Shown one piece after another: positions 8,275-17,208 of a stretch of DNA of 64,000 nt. The DNA comes from Rhodobacteraceae bacterium EL53 (GTDB taxonomy: Bacteria > Pseudomonadota > Alphaproteobacteria > Rhodobacterales > Rhodobacteraceae). Below the pieces are notes generated by a model. It was not told the origin of the DNA. It saw only the letters and a program-made list of their open reading frames with translations, and did not search any database. A program made the position numbers and the translations under genes. Position 1 is the first letter of the stretch. The number at the start of each line of letters is the position of its first letter. The stretch is taken from assembly GCA_900313015.1 (NCBI GenBank), contig OMPR01000008.1:124001-188000 (forward strand), written 5' to 3'.

Positions 8275-8304
8275 AAAAAACGGCCCGCCGAATCGGGGGC
8301 CGTT
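8275..8304 (-). terminator. rho-independent terminator of radA-cvpA
   Basis: On the minus strand the arms AACGGCCC and GGGCCGTT (8297-8304 and 8279-8286) are followed by T residues complementary to AAAAAA at 8275-8280. It lies 45 bp beyond the cvpA stop. Confidence 0.85.
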
Positions 8305-8348
8305 GTGTTTTTGACTAAACTGCTGCGCCGATAGCCAGCGCGAACCGC

Positions 8349-8903
8349 TTATTTGGTGCAGGTGCCGACCAACTCTTCGTACTGCTGCGTGACCCAACCC
8401 AGCGCTTGCTCGGGGTTCTGAGCTTCGATTTTTCCGGTCATGCGAGCGAAGACCTGAGCTGAGCGGCTTTCATCAACGATGGTGAAGTTCTGACCCGTCA
8501 TCACTGTGTCATAGACAAAGAACGCAATCGTCACGAGGAGGATGCCGCGCAGGACCCCGAAGAGGAAGCCAACGCCCTGATCGAGACCGCCCAGAACCGA
8601 CCGTTGCACCAGCGAGGAAAACAGTGGAGTAAAGAAGCTGACGATGATCAGCGCCAGTGCAAACACGGCAGCAAAGGATGCAATCACCGAGAGTTCACAG
8701 CTGTCTGCCAGAAATTCTCCGACAACGGGTAGCTCGCGGATCAGGGGCATCGCTTTGGGGGCGAACAAAAAGGCAAGAATCGCGGCTGCGATCCAGCCGA
8801 CAATTGCCATCGCCTCGCGCACAAAGCCGCGTGAATAAGCCAGCAGCGCTGACAAGAAAATTACAAGGGCAACGACCCCGTCTATGATGGTAAAACCTTC
8901 CAT
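8349..8903 (-). CDS. cvpA: CvpA-family membrane protein
   Basis: A 184-residue protein with four membrane segments and the family opening FTIIDGVVALVIFLSALLAY then SRGFVREAMAIVGWIAA. The conserved R-G-x-x-R/E-x region after helix 1 is typical of CvpA/colicin V production proteins. Their function is poorly defined but they are often linked to purF, as here, and to envelope integrity. It follows radA by 40 bp on the same strand and is probably co-transcribed with it. Confidence 0.88.
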   Translation of the reverse strand: MEGFTIIDGVVALVIFLSALLAYSRGFVREAMAIVGWIAAAILAFLFAPKAMPLIRELPVVGEFLADSCELSVIASFAAVFALALIIVSFFTPLFSSLVQRSVLGGLDQGVGFLFGVLRGILLVTIAFFVYDTVMTGQNFTIVDESRSAQVFARMTGKIEAQNPEQALGWVTQQYEELVGTCTK

Positions 8904-8943
8904 GGTCCTCGCCCGTTATTATCTCTGCCCAAGCTGGGCCAAA

Positions 8944-10305
8944 TTATCCTGCTCCAAATGTTTCGCCAACAAATCCGGTCAAATCCGAGGGCCGAGACAG
9001 TTTCAGTCCACCACCAGATCCGGTTTTGCCACCTGCAGGAGCGATGGCTGCGGTGAAACCAAGTTTTTGCGCTTCTTTCAACCTGTTTTCCGTCTGAGGG
9101 GCCGGTCTGAGGGCTCCAGATAGAGAAATCTCGCCAAAAACCACCGTATCTGCGGGAAGTGCTGCGTCTTCGCGCGCGCTGAGCAAGGCGGCGGCGACGG
9201 CCAGATCGGCTGCCGGTTCGGAAATTTTCATGCCACCGGCGACGTTGAGGTAGACATCCAACCCGGTAAAAGGGATGCCACAGCGGGCTTCGAGAACGGC
9301 CAGAATCATCGCCAGACGTCCGCCATCCCATCCAACGACGGTGCGCCGGGGTTGGCTGTGCGGTGAGGGGGCAACCAGCGCCTGCATTTCAACCAGAACG
9401 GGGCGGGTGCCTTCGATCCCGGCAAAGACAACCGACCCGGGGCTGGGTTCGCCGCGTTCTGACAGAAACAGGGCTGAGGGGTTCGTGACTTCGGCCAGTC
9501 CGGCGCCGGTCATTTCAAAGACGCCAATTTCATCAGCAGGACCAAAGCGGTTTTTCACTGCGCGCAGGATGCGGAACTGGTGGCCGCGCTCGCCTTCAAA
9601 ATAGAGCACTGTGTCGACCATATGTTCGACCACGCGGGGGCCTGCGATTTGGCCGTCCTTGGTGACGTGTCCCACAAGAATCACCGATACGCCGTGGCGT
9701 TTGGCAAATGTGGTCAATTCATGTGCGGCGGAACGGACCTGACTGACTGATCCCGGCGCGCTTTCTACATTGTCGGCCCACATGGTTTGGATCGAATCAA
9801 TGATGGCGAGCTGAGGTTTTTCGGCCTCAAGCGTGGTGAGGATGTCGCGCAGGTTGGTTTCAGCAGCCAGTTGCACCGGCGCGTCACTGAGCCCAAGACG
9901 TTTGGCCCGCATGCGCACCTGCGCAGAGGCCTCTTCGCCCGAGACATAGATGGTTTTCAGCCCTGCGTTGGCGAATTGTGCTGCGGCCTGCAACAACAGG
10001 GTAGATTTCCCGATGCCGGGATCACCGCCCACAAGAATTGCAGAGGCAGGCACCAAACCCCCGCCCAACACCCGATCAAGTTCGCCTAGCCCGCAGGTCG
10101 TGCGTGGTGGTGGGGCCTCTTCCGTGGACAGGTTGGTCAATTCGATGGTGTTGCCACGTTTGCTGCCAATCGATTTGGAGGCAGGTCCGGCGGACAATGG
10201 TTTGTCTTGTGAAATGGTGTTCCAATCGCCGCAGCCTTCGCAACGCCCGGACCATTTCGTAAAGGAGGCTCCGCAGGCGGAACAGGAGAATGATTTCTTT
10301 GCCAT
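8944..10305 (-). CDS. radA: DNA repair protein RadA
   Basis: A 453-residue RecA-like ATPase that promotes branch migration during recombination. In order it has the N-terminal zinc motif CSACGASFTKWSGRCEGCG, Walker A GGDPGIGKST, the RadA-specific KNRFG within ILRAVKNRFGPADE, and a C-terminal Lon-protease-like domain (GGMKISEPAADLAVAAAL). Its length and domain order are normal. A 222-bp gap separates it from the divergent DUF2867 gene. Confidence 0.96.
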   Translation of the reverse strand: MAKKSFSCSACGASFTKWSGRCEGCGDWNTISQDKPLSAGPASKSIGSKRGNTIELTNLSTEEAPPPRTTCGLGELDRVLGGGLVPASAILVGGDPGIGKSTLLLQAAAQFANAGLKTIYVSGEEASAQVRMRAKRLGLSDAPVQLAAETNLRDILTTLEAEKPQLAIIDSIQTMWADNVESAPGSVSQVRSAAHELTTFAKRHGVSVILVGHVTKDGQIAGPRVVEHMVDTVLYFEGERGHQFRILRAVKNRFGPADEIGVFEMTGAGLAEVTNPSALFLSERGEPSPGSVVFAGIEGTRPVLVEMQALVAPSPHSQPRRTVVGWDGGRLAMILAVLEARCGIPFTGLDVYLNVAGGMKISEPAADLAVAAALLSAREDAALPADTVVFGEISLSGALRPAPQTENRLKEAQKLGFTAAIAPAGGKTGSGGGLKLSRPSDLTGFVGETFGAG

Positions 10306-10527
10306 GGAGCTTTAGTGCCTGAGGAGAGGCGGGGCCTCAAGCCCTGACTGTGAAACGGAGTAATCACAGGGGGAGGTCGCGCCTCAGGCCCCCAAAAGGG
10401 GCCATCGGTGCGACCTTGGGGGTGGGCTGCACGGTCACGTGCCACCCAAAAGCTGTGGCGTTTTGGGGCCTTGCTGGACCTGAGAAGTGTGATGAGTGTC
10501 TGCGCAGGACACGAGAAAGGTCAGCCA

Positions 10528-11025
10528 ATGGAAAATGATCCAACATTTTATTGGAAAAGCTCACACATTCAAATTGTTGGGCCAGAGACGGACTTGAACT
10601 TTCTGGACAGTCAGTCCGTTACCTTGACCCAACCAGTGACGGCTTTGGAGGCGTGGCGACAGGTCATGCGCCAGCCCATGCCTGTGGTTAAACGGGCCTT
10701 TGCCATTCGCGATGCGGTGGTTTCCAAGTTCGGCGTTAAGCGGATTGGTGGATTTTCAGGGACAACCCCGGCGCAGGTCGAGGTTGGGCAGAAATTAGAT
10801 TTCTTTTTGGTGGAGCACATCAGCCCGCAGGTTTTGACCTTGACCGAACGCGATACGCATCTGGATGTCATGACCTGCATCAGTGTGCAGGATCGCACGT
10901 TGTCCATTACGTCAAGTGTGATAACTCACAATTGGGTGGGGCGCCTGTACATGGTGCCCGTCGCGCCCGCCCACAAAATGATTGTCGCGCGAAATCTGCT
11001 GTGGCTTAGCCAGCAGATGGGGTGA
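10528..11025 (+). CDS. DUF2867-family protein
   Basis: A 165-residue soluble protein with the DUF2867 pattern: PMPVVKRAFAIRDAVVSKFGVKRIGGFSG, a beta-strand region GQKLDFFLVEHIS, and the ending VAPAHKMIVARNLL (residues quoted in pieces). The family is uncharacterised and is thought to fold like a lipid-binding helix-grip protein; no ligand is known. I chose ATG 10528, which has GAGAAAGG upstream; the reading frame extends to 10408 but the extra part is not family-like. It converges closely on a coiled-coil membrane protein. Confidence 0.75.
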   Translation: MENDPTFYWKSSHIQIVGPETDLNFLDSQSVTLTQPVTALEAWRQVMRQPMPVVKRAFAIRDAVVSKFGVKRIGGFSGTTPAQVEVGQKLDFFLVEHISPQVLTLTERDTHLDVMTCISVQDRTLSITSSVITHNWVGRLYMVPVAPAHKMIVARNLLWLSQQMG

Positions 11026-11033
11026 GGGGTGGT

Positions 11034-11816
11034 TCAATCGCGGATCTGAGGGCTTTGCATTGGCACAACGGACCCTTCGTCGGGGTCGGTTCCATCTGGC
11101 GGGGCCTGAAGCTGGGCTGACAGTTCCGGTAACAGCTCGAACAGTTCTTCGCGCAGACGGGACAGTTGCGATTTGGCGATGGACTCTTCGATTTCGACGT
11201 CCCGAGTCCATTGTTGCAGCTCATGCAGGATGATTTTCGCCTCGTCGATCCGGGTGGTAAACTGCTCCATCTCCTGCTGACGTTGTTTGAGGAAAGTACG
11301 GGCCCGTGAAACTTTTTCATCGGAATAGGTCACGGCCAGATCGTGGCTGACCTGACTCATCTGCGCGGCCAGTTCCAAAACGTCCGGTTCCAGTTCGCCC
11401 AGTGTGGGGTGTTCGCGCAAAAAGACCAGTCGTTCTTTGACCGCATCAAATTCAGAGGCAATTTGAAACGTGCCCGCCCGATCCGCAGCATGGGCGGCGT
11501 GATAGGCCAGCGTGACGTCATCCATATGGATACTGAAATCGCGATGGGATTTTTCGAGCATTAGAATGCGGGCGTTGGCGGGCAGATAGAAGACCAACAT
11601 CAAGGCCAGCACTGTCAGACCAATTTGGGCGATCATTCCTGCCTGTGGGTAGGGGGTTCCATCTACGCCGGCATCAAGGCTGAGCCAGGGCCAGATGCCA
11701 AGAGCAGAGAGAGAGGTGGCGACAACACCGATCAAGGCGGCAATACAAATCAGGAAAAGTGTGAGGCGAATGAACAGCGCCTGAATATTTAGAATCACCT
11801 TGCGTAGGGCGAACAT
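11034..11816 (-). CDS. membrane-anchored coiled-coil protein
   Basis: A 260-residue protein starting at ATG 11816 (GGAAAGG upstream). It has two membrane helices, about residues 18-42 and 60-82, then a long soluble helical part with heptad-like content (LKQRQQEMEQFTTRIDEAK and SQLSRLREELFELL). Orthologues are often labelled 'DNA repair protein' in Rhodobacteraceae, but nothing in the sequence supports an enzyme function. The anchored coiled coil suggests a structural or scaffold role (inference). Confidence 0.7.
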   Translation of the reverse strand: MFALRKVILNIQALFIRLTLFLICIAALIGVVATSLSALGIWPWLSLDAGVDGTPYPQAGMIAQIGLTVLALMLVFYLPANARILMLEKSHRDFSIHMDDVTLAYHAAHAADRAGTFQIASEFDAVKERLVFLREHPTLGELEPDVLELAAQMSQVSHDLAVTYSDEKVSRARTFLKQRQQEMEQFTTRIDEAKIILHELQQWTRDVEIEESIAKSQLSRLREELFELLPELSAQLQAPPDGTDPDEGSVVPMQSPQIRD

Positions 11817-11979
11817 ATGTATCCTTTCCAAACGCGACCCGGATGGGTCGTTCAATGGACCGGAATGGGCGAAAATAAGCCTATGCCTATTTTGGGTGCT
11901 CCGCTGGAATTCCGGATCTGTAAACTAAATGCTCTGCTCGAATATAGAACATCTTACACAAATATTTCTTTTCAATCAA

Positions 11980-12432
11980 TTACAGGTTGGAGTGGACCGA
12001 TTTTATGTTGCGTTCCGTCAACAGGCCAAGCCCGATCGACGTGAGGATACAGGCGGTGAACATGTACAATCCCCACGCGGTTTCGATGGTGGCGTAAGAA
12101 ATCCCTTTGGCGAGGGTGATGTAAAGCGCGATCAGGAAAATGTCGGCCATGGCGAGCTTGCCGAGCACGTGCAACGCGGGCAGCGTGCGCCTGTCCAGCA
12201 GGTCCCATTGGACCAACGCCAGCCCGATTGTTTTGATATAGGGAGCAAATACGGCGAAGCCGGTGACGATTAAGGCCAGCGCCACGTCCGAGCCCCAAAG
12301 AGACTGCAGACCGGTGATGACGCTGATTTCGGATAGGCCAAAGATTGGCAGTAATCCGGCGCGCATCAGCGGGGCGAACCACGCGATGGGATAGGCGATG
12401 AGCAGGGAGAGGGTTGCGAGGCGGAGGATCAT
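11980..12432 (-). CDS. PqiA-like (paraquat-inducible protein A) membrane protein
   Basis: A 150-residue protein with four membrane helices and the PqiA half-module pattern: ISVITGLQSLWGSDVALALI, PYIKTIGLAL and MADIFLIALYITLAKG. PqiA proteins normally have two such modules and work with MCE-domain proteins in lipid transport or envelope defence. This is a single-module form without zinc-ribbon cysteines. The neighbouring MlaE/MlaF homologues upstream make a role in lipid trafficking plausible (inference). Confidence 0.75.
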   Translation of the reverse strand: MILRLATLSLLIAYPIAWFAPLMRAGLLPIFGLSEISVITGLQSLWGSDVALALIVTGFAVFAPYIKTIGLALVQWDLLDRRTLPALHVLGKLAMADIFLIALYITLAKGISYATIETAWGLYMFTACILTSIGLGLLTERNIKSVHSNL

Positions 12433-12507
12433 GCGAGTGACTTAGGGGGTTACCGGAGGCACTACAAGATCTGAGAATGTGCTGAGTGTGTACTTTGCCC
12501 TTTAGCG

Positions 12508-12918
12508 TTACCCGTCTTCGTTTTGGTTAAACCATTCATTCTCGATGTTGTTCTGACTTTCGCAACGGGGGAACTGTAACAATTGTGCTCTTTGGTATGA
12601 ATAATATCCTAAGACCGACCCTGATATGACAAAAGTTAGGATTAGCAATGCGGGGATTGCATCAAAAACGCGCGGCCTCCAACGCGTCTTATAGCTAGCT
12701 ATTACCCAAACAAAAAACTGAAACAGGTAAAGAACAAAAACAATTAGGTAAATGAGCGAACCGTAGTAGTTAAAGACAACATCGCCAGGTTTCGAAGCCG
12801 ATGACCAAACTAGCCTGGTTTGCAACAAAATAATAACAATGCAGAAGGTGGTAATCCCGACCTTACTGACCTTGGTTTTCATCTGTGTCGCTTGTTTCGC
12901 CAAGTGTGCTGTGAACAC
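12508..12918 (-). CDS. unrecognised membrane protein, AT-rich
   Basis: A 136-residue reading frame from GTG 12918. It has three clear hydrophobic segments (about residues 20-40, 52-72 and 88-106) and a polar, Asn/Glu-rich tail (CESQNNIENEWFNQNEDG). The frame stays open upstream to 12993 and encodes another hydrophobic stretch (ALSAISLFLLPFAVF), yet no in-frame ATG, GTG or TTG with a ribosome site lies there. The real start is therefore uncertain, or the 5' end is broken. Base composition is visibly more AT-rich than the flanks, suggesting acquired DNA. Confidence 0.5.
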   Translation of the reverse strand: MFTAHLAKQATQMKTKVSKVGITTFCIVIILLQTRLVWSSASKPGDVVFNYYGSLIYLIVFVLYLFQFFVWVIASYKTRWRPRVFDAIPALLILTFVISGSVLGYYSYQRAQLLQFPRCESQNNIENEWFNQNEDG

Positions 12919-13031
12919 TGCAAACGGTAGAAGAAATAGGGAAATTGCTGAGAGAGCCGCTACAGCTTCAAGCGGTCCGGAGCCAAATGCTCCTTAAAGT
13001 TGAGAAGGTGTGACGCAAGTAGCTTCCATTT

Positions 13032-13778
13032 TTACCGCACCGCCTCAATCGGCCCCTCTGCGCGGCCGTGGATAAATTGGTCTAGATAGGGATCGCCTGA
13101 GGCGTCCATGTCGGCGACGGGGCCGGTCCATTGGATCACGCCGTCGTGCAGCATAGCGACGTTGTCGGCGATGGCGCGCACGGATGACATGTCGTGGGTG
13201 ATGGTCATCGCGGTGGCGCCCATTTCGACGACAATCTCGCGGATCAGGTCGTTGATGACGCCGGACATGATGGGATCAAGGCCGGTGGTGGGCTCATCAA
13301 AAAAGATGATCTCAGGCTCGGCGGCGATGGCGCGGGCCAGACCAACGCGTTTTTGCATGCCGCCTGAGAGTTCGGCGGGCAGGCGGTCGGCCACATCGGA
13401 TTTCAGACCGACGCGGCGTAGCTTTTCGATAGCGATTTCACGGGCTTCGGCCTGTGGACGCTTGAGCGAGCCGCGCAGCAAGCGGAAGGCCACGTTTTGC
13501 CAGACGGGTAGGGAGTCAAACAGCGCGCCGCCCTGAAACAGCATGCCAAAGCGGGCCAGAAACGCGTCGCGGTCGCCTTTGGAGGCATCTTTGCCATCTA
13601 CATAGATCTTGCCCGCATCCGGGGTGATCAGACCCAGCACGGATTTGAGCGCTACGGATTTCCCGGTGCCAGAGCCGCCGATGATGACCATGGATGTGCC
13701 TTGGGCGATCTCGAGCGATGTGCCGCGCAACACGTGGTTGTCGCCAAAGGATTTATAGACTGAGTCCAGCTTAATCAT
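13032..13778 (-). CDS. MlaF-like ABC transporter ATPase
   Basis: A 248-residue ATPase with Walker A GGSGTGKS, Q-loop FGMLFQGGALFDSL, signature LSGGMQKRVGLARA, Walker B IIFFDEPTTGLDP and switch ITHDM. FQGGALFDSL and GGMQKRV are typical of MlaF, which powers phospholipid or hydrophobic-ligand transport with MlaE. ATG 13778 overlaps the stop of the exported protein by 8 bp, so I reject the longer frame to 13955. It is the last gene of the alr-mlaE-X-mlaF run. Confidence 0.92.
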   Translation of the reverse strand: MIKLDSVYKSFGDNHVLRGTSLEIAQGTSMVIIGGSGTGKSVALKSVLGLITPDAGKIYVDGKDASKGDRDAFLARFGMLFQGGALFDSLPVWQNVAFRLLRGSLKRPQAEAREIAIEKLRRVGLKSDVADRLPAELSGGMQKRVGLARAIAAEPEIIFFDEPTTGLDPIMSGVINDLIREIVVEMGATAMTITHDMSSVRAIADNVAMLHDGVIQWTGPVADMDASGDPYLDQFIHGRAEGPIEAVR

Positions 13779-14232
13779 AGCGCACCGTGAAATCGGAATC
13801 CTTGGGGCGACGGTGCCACGGAACTTTGCCAATTTCATAGCGGAAGTTGGCGCGCAGATCCGCGGGCATTTTGATGACCTCGGCCAGCAATTCAATCGAG
13901 AAGGTGGCGCGCGCGGTGTGGCGCAGACCGAACACCTGACCTTTGTTCGGATCACTGCTGTTATTGATGTCGTGCGAGGTTTCTTTGTCTAAGATCACCC
14001 GCTCACAGACGTTTTCAAAGCAGCGGAATTTTTCACCGTGCAGGAAAGCCTCGGCTTCGGCCTTGGTTTTGCCATTGAGGAATTTGAACGCCACGTGTTG
14101 GAGCTCATGATCAAAGCCCATGGTGGTTTCAAGCCGGGAGGTATTGAATTCCTGGAGCAGAGCATCCTGTGCCAAAGCGGCGTGAGGCAGGGTTAAACAG
14201 AGCGTCAATGCGGTAAGGGTCAGTCGGGTCAT
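13771..14232 (-). CDS. exported protein of unknown function between mlaE and mlaF
   Basis: A 153-residue protein with a signal peptide ([21 protein letters not shown], cut near residue 21). The mature part has one possible disulfide pair in FRCFENVCERVI and no family I recognise. Start 14232 overlaps the mlaE stop by 4 bp (ATGA) and its own end overlaps mlaF by 8 bp, so it is translationally locked between the two transporter genes. This position suggests a periplasmic partner of the transporter, where MlaD (MCE) or MlaC would be expected; it does not look like either (inference). Confidence 0.75.
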   Translation of the reverse strand: MTRLTLTALTLCLTLPHAALAQDALLQEFNTSRLETTMGFDHELQHVAFKFLNGKTKAEAEAFLHGEKFRCFENVCERVILDKETSHDINNSSDPNKGQVFGLRHTARATFSIELLAEVIKMPADLRANFRYEIGKVPWHRRPKDSDFTVRYD

Positions 14233-15011
14233 AGGGAAAAGAACACTCCGGTGAGGACAAAGTTGGCCGCAAGTATCAGGACGGCGGCGGCTTCGACTGA
14301 GGATTTTGTGGCGCGGCCCACACCCTGTGCGCCGCGGCCGGAATTCATGCCGTAATAGCACCCCATGATCGAGGCGATGACGCCAAAGGCAGCACCTTTG
14401 ACCAGCGAAGATACGATGTCCCGTGTTTCGAGAAAGTCGACAGTGTTTTGCAGGTAGGCGGCTGAGTTGAAGCCAAGATTTTTAACGGCAACGGTATAAC
14501 CGCCCGCGATGCCAATGATATCGCCGATGCCCACAAGCACGGGTACGGTCAGCAAAGCGGCCAGAACCCGTGGTGCGACAAGGTATTTCATCGGGTGGGT
14601 CGACAGGGTGACCAGCGCATCGATCTGTTCGGTCACCTTCATGGTCGCGATTTCGGCAGCGATGGAGGAGGTCACACGCGCGGCAATCATCAAGCCCACG
14701 AGAACGGGGCCAAGTTCGCGCACCATACCAATGGCGACGATTTGGGGTACAACCGCTTCGGCATTGAAGCGCGCGCCACCTGCGTAGATTTGCAAAGCCA
14801 AGGCACCGCCGGTGAAAATTGCGGTCAGGCCAACAACAGGCAGGGACAACCAGCCGATGTTGAGCAGGGCATGGGCGAATTCGCGCGGGTAATAGGGCGG
14901 GCGGACAATGTGGGTCAGAGCGTCAAAGGCAAAGATCGCCACGCGCCCAAAAACCGCCAGTATCGACAGGACCGCAGCCCCGAGCCGCGCCAAGATCGCC
15001 AGAGGATTCAT
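14229..15011 (-). CDS. MlaE-like ABC transporter permease
   Basis: A 260-residue membrane protein of the MlaE/TTG2B family. Diagnostic pieces are [13 protein letters not shown], the motif [46 protein letters not shown] and the C-terminal [18 protein letters not shown]-type segment (here [14 protein letters not shown]). It has five to six membrane segments. It forms the membrane pore for MlaF-driven lipid transport. It overlaps alr by 4 bp upstream and the exported protein by 4 bp downstream. Confidence 0.92.
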   Translation of the reverse strand: MNPLAILARLGAAVLSILAVFGRVAIFAFDALTHIVRPPYYPREFAHALLNIGWLSLPVVGLTAIFTGGALALQIYAGGARFNAEAVVPQIVAIGMVRELGPVLVGLMIAARVTSSIAAEIATMKVTEQIDALVTLSTHPMKYLVAPRVLAALLTVPVLVGIGDIIGIAGGYTVAVKNLGFNSAAYLQNTVDFLETRDIVSSLVKGAAFGVIASIMGCYYGMNSGRGAQGVGRATKSSVEAAAVLILAANFVLTGVFFSL

Positions 15012-16042
15012 CCAAGATAGCTCCGTTTGTAGCGCCCGCCCAGTGAGGTCAGGATTTCGTAGCCGATCGTGTCGGCTGCCTCGGCCAGATCATCGACGGT
15101 CTGAAGTCGGTTCAACATTTGCAGACTGTCGGGAACGGCGTCCAGATCGGTAACATCGACCGTGATCAGATCCATCGACACCCGCCCAACGACGGGACAG
15201 GGTGTGTCGTCGGCGTAAACTTCGATCCCGGAACCAATTGCCCGGATCAGCCCATCGGCATATCCAGCGGCTACGGTGGCGATGCGCGAGGGGCGTTTGG
15301 CCTGCCACATGTTGGAATAACCAACGGTTTCCCCGACTTCCAGATCGCGCACCTGTATAACAGGCAAATCCAAGGTGACGACGGCCTTAGCCTCGTCATA
15401 AGGTTCACCCCCATAGAGACCCACGCCGGGGCGGCAGAGATCAAAGTGATAGTCAGGACCCAGCAACAGGCCCCCCGTTGCGGCCAGCGACAAAGGTACG
15501 CTGATATCAGCGGTCATGCCTTTGAAGGTCTGTAATTGTTGCTGGTTCATCGGATGATCGGGATCATCCGCGCAGGCCAAATGAGACATGATGAGGGTTG
15601 GCATCTGGCGGAGAGCTATGTCACGCAGGGCAGTCCATTCGGCGGGTTCAATCCCGAGCCGGTTCATGCCGCTGTCCAGTTGGATACCAAAGCTGTGGTG
15701 TGGCAGCTGTTCCACATGGCGCAGCATTTGGTCGACCGAATTGATCATCGGTGTAAGGTCATAATCGCGCAACAGCGCCGCGTCGCCTTCCATATGTCCG
15801 GAAAACACAGACACCACAGGGCCGGGCCCAACAGCGTCGCGCACAGCTATGCCTTCTTCGGCCGCGGCAACAAAGAATTTGCGCGCGCCCGCCCGAGTCA
15901 GGGCTTTGGCAGCGCGATCCGCGCCCAAGCCATAGCCATCGGCCTTGACCACCGCGGCGGTCTCGACAGAGGTTTTTGCGTCAAGCGCCCGCCAGTTATC
16001 GGCGAGCGCATTTAGGTCAATCGTCAGGTGTGCTGTGCTCAT
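15008..16042 (-). CDS. alr: alanine racemase
   Basis: A 344-residue PLP enzyme that interconverts L- and D-alanine for peptidoglycan. The PLP lysine is in [13 protein letters not shown] (around residue 34), the second catalytic tyrosine is in VGYSNMW, and [13 protein letters not shown] is the usual C-terminal domain strand. Slightly short of the common 360-370 but complete. The stop overlaps the mlaE start by 4 bp, joining cell-wall and lipid-transport genes in one transcript. Confidence 0.95.
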   Translation of the reverse strand: MSTAHLTIDLNALADNWRALDAKTSVETAAVVKADGYGLGADRAAKALTRAGARKFFVAAAEEGIAVRDAVGPGPVVSVFSGHMEGDAALLRDYDLTPMINSVDQMLRHVEQLPHHSFGIQLDSGMNRLGIEPAEWTALRDIALRQMPTLIMSHLACADDPDHPMNQQQLQTFKGMTADISVPLSLAATGGLLLGPDYHFDLCRPGVGLYGGEPYDEAKAVVTLDLPVIQVRDLEVGETVGYSNMWQAKRPSRIATVAAGYADGLIRAIGSGIEVYADDTPCPVVGRVSMDLITVDVTDLDAVPDSLQMLNRLQTVDDLAEAADTIGYEILTSLGGRYKRSYLG

Positions 16043-16088
16043 GCGCCGTTGTTGCGAGGGGCAGGCATCAGGTCAAGGGGGAAATCCT

Positions 16089-17027
16089 CTATTTTTGCAC
16101 GGGTTTATGCGCCTCATAGGCGGCTTCAAGCTCACCCCGCAGGAAATCCCCAAAAATTTGTGGTTCAAAGCGGGGTGTACCCGTGCCCGGCAAGGGTTCG
16201 ATGACGGTCTGAACGTGTGGATCATAGAAGAAGGGACAGCTGTAGCGTTCACGGCCTGATCGGTTAATGACCCGATGCGGCGTGGACAGGAGCCGTCCAT
16301 TGCTCATCCGGTTAAGCATGTCGCCTACATTGACCACAAAGGTGCCATCGCGTTTGGGCACGTCGACCCAATGGCCCGCTGGGGTTTTGACCTGCAACCC
16401 ACCGACATCGTCTTGCACCAGCAGCGTGAGACAGCCGAAATCCGTATGTGGCGCAGACCCGTAAAGATCACCGGCGCTAGTTGCGGGCTGCGGTGGATAG
16501 TGCAGCAGGCGCAACCATGTAGTGGGCGTGCCGAATGCAGATAGGATAGATGTATCCGTAATTTCAGCGGCTTGCAGTGCGATGCTCATCAACCGGCGAC
16601 CTAAATCACACATGGCGGCGCTGTAGGCTTCGAGCGCAGGACGGAACCCCTCAAGATCGGGCCACTGGTTTGGGCCAGACAGATAGGTCGCCGGGTCCGC
16701 AGTCGCGTCTTCGCGCATCATCATAAAGCTGGCGGATTGGTTTGGTTTGGTGACATCAGCCAGAGTGGAGTTGACGTCCGTCGAGCTGTTGATCGGAATG
16801 TAACCGCGATGGGAGCGATCAACAGCAACCTGCATCTTGGCCTCAAGCGGCAAGGCGTGAAAGCGGGCCGAGGCGTCAAAGACGGCCTCGATCAATGCAG
16901 GGTCGACGCCATGGTCCTGAACATAGCCAAATCCGGTGGTGCTATAGGTGACACGGAAGTCAGCAGCTATTTCGGAATCGGGACGGTCGCCCAGTCGGAT
17001 GACGGGGATTTCGGTGAATTCGGTCAT
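16089..17027 (-). CDS. 2-oxoglutarate/Fe(II)-dependent oxygenase, isopenicillin N synthase-like
   Basis: A 312-residue protein of the IPNS/2OG-Fe(II) oxygenase group. The iron ligands are in APHTDFGCLTLL (H-x-D) and TPHRVINRSGRERYS (His, then R-x-S binding the co-substrate carboxylate). The N-terminal DIOX_N part opens IPVIRLGDRPDSEIAADFR. The substrate is unknown; family members hydroxylate or cyclise small molecules. It is on the same strand as alr but with a separate 46-bp gap. A second, distinct member lies at 61414-62346. Confidence 0.88.
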   Translation of the reverse strand: MTEFTEIPVIRLGDRPDSEIAADFRVTYSTTGFGYVQDHGVDPALIEAVFDASARFHALPLEAKMQVAVDRSHRGYIPINSSTDVNSTLADVTKPNQSASFMMMREDATADPATYLSGPNQWPDLEGFRPALEAYSAAMCDLGRRLMSIALQAAEITDTSILSAFGTPTTWLRLLHYPPQPATSAGDLYGSAPHTDFGCLTLLVQDDVGGLQVKTPAGHWVDVPKRDGTFVVNVGDMLNRMSNGRLLSTPHRVINRSGRERYSCPFFYDPHVQTVIEPLPGTGTPRFEPQIFGDFLRGELEAAYEAHKPVQK

Positions 17028-17208
17028 TTTGGTCTCGCTTTGTTGTCAGGAAGAAAAGGCAACAAAGCCTCGCTATCCTTCGAAGCGTTTCCGGCGATGC
17101 TCGGAGTGGCGTTCAAGAACCACCAGAGAAATGAAAGGGACCATATTCATGACTGCATCTGGTCTGTGTACAGGCGGTTTGTCAATCTGGCTTTTGCGCC
17201 TTGGGGAC

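Noticed and set aside
13778-13955. N-terminal extension of the MlaF-like ATPase to 13955
   Set aside because: The extension is out of family, Cys/Arg-rich, and fully overlaps the coding region of the exported protein.
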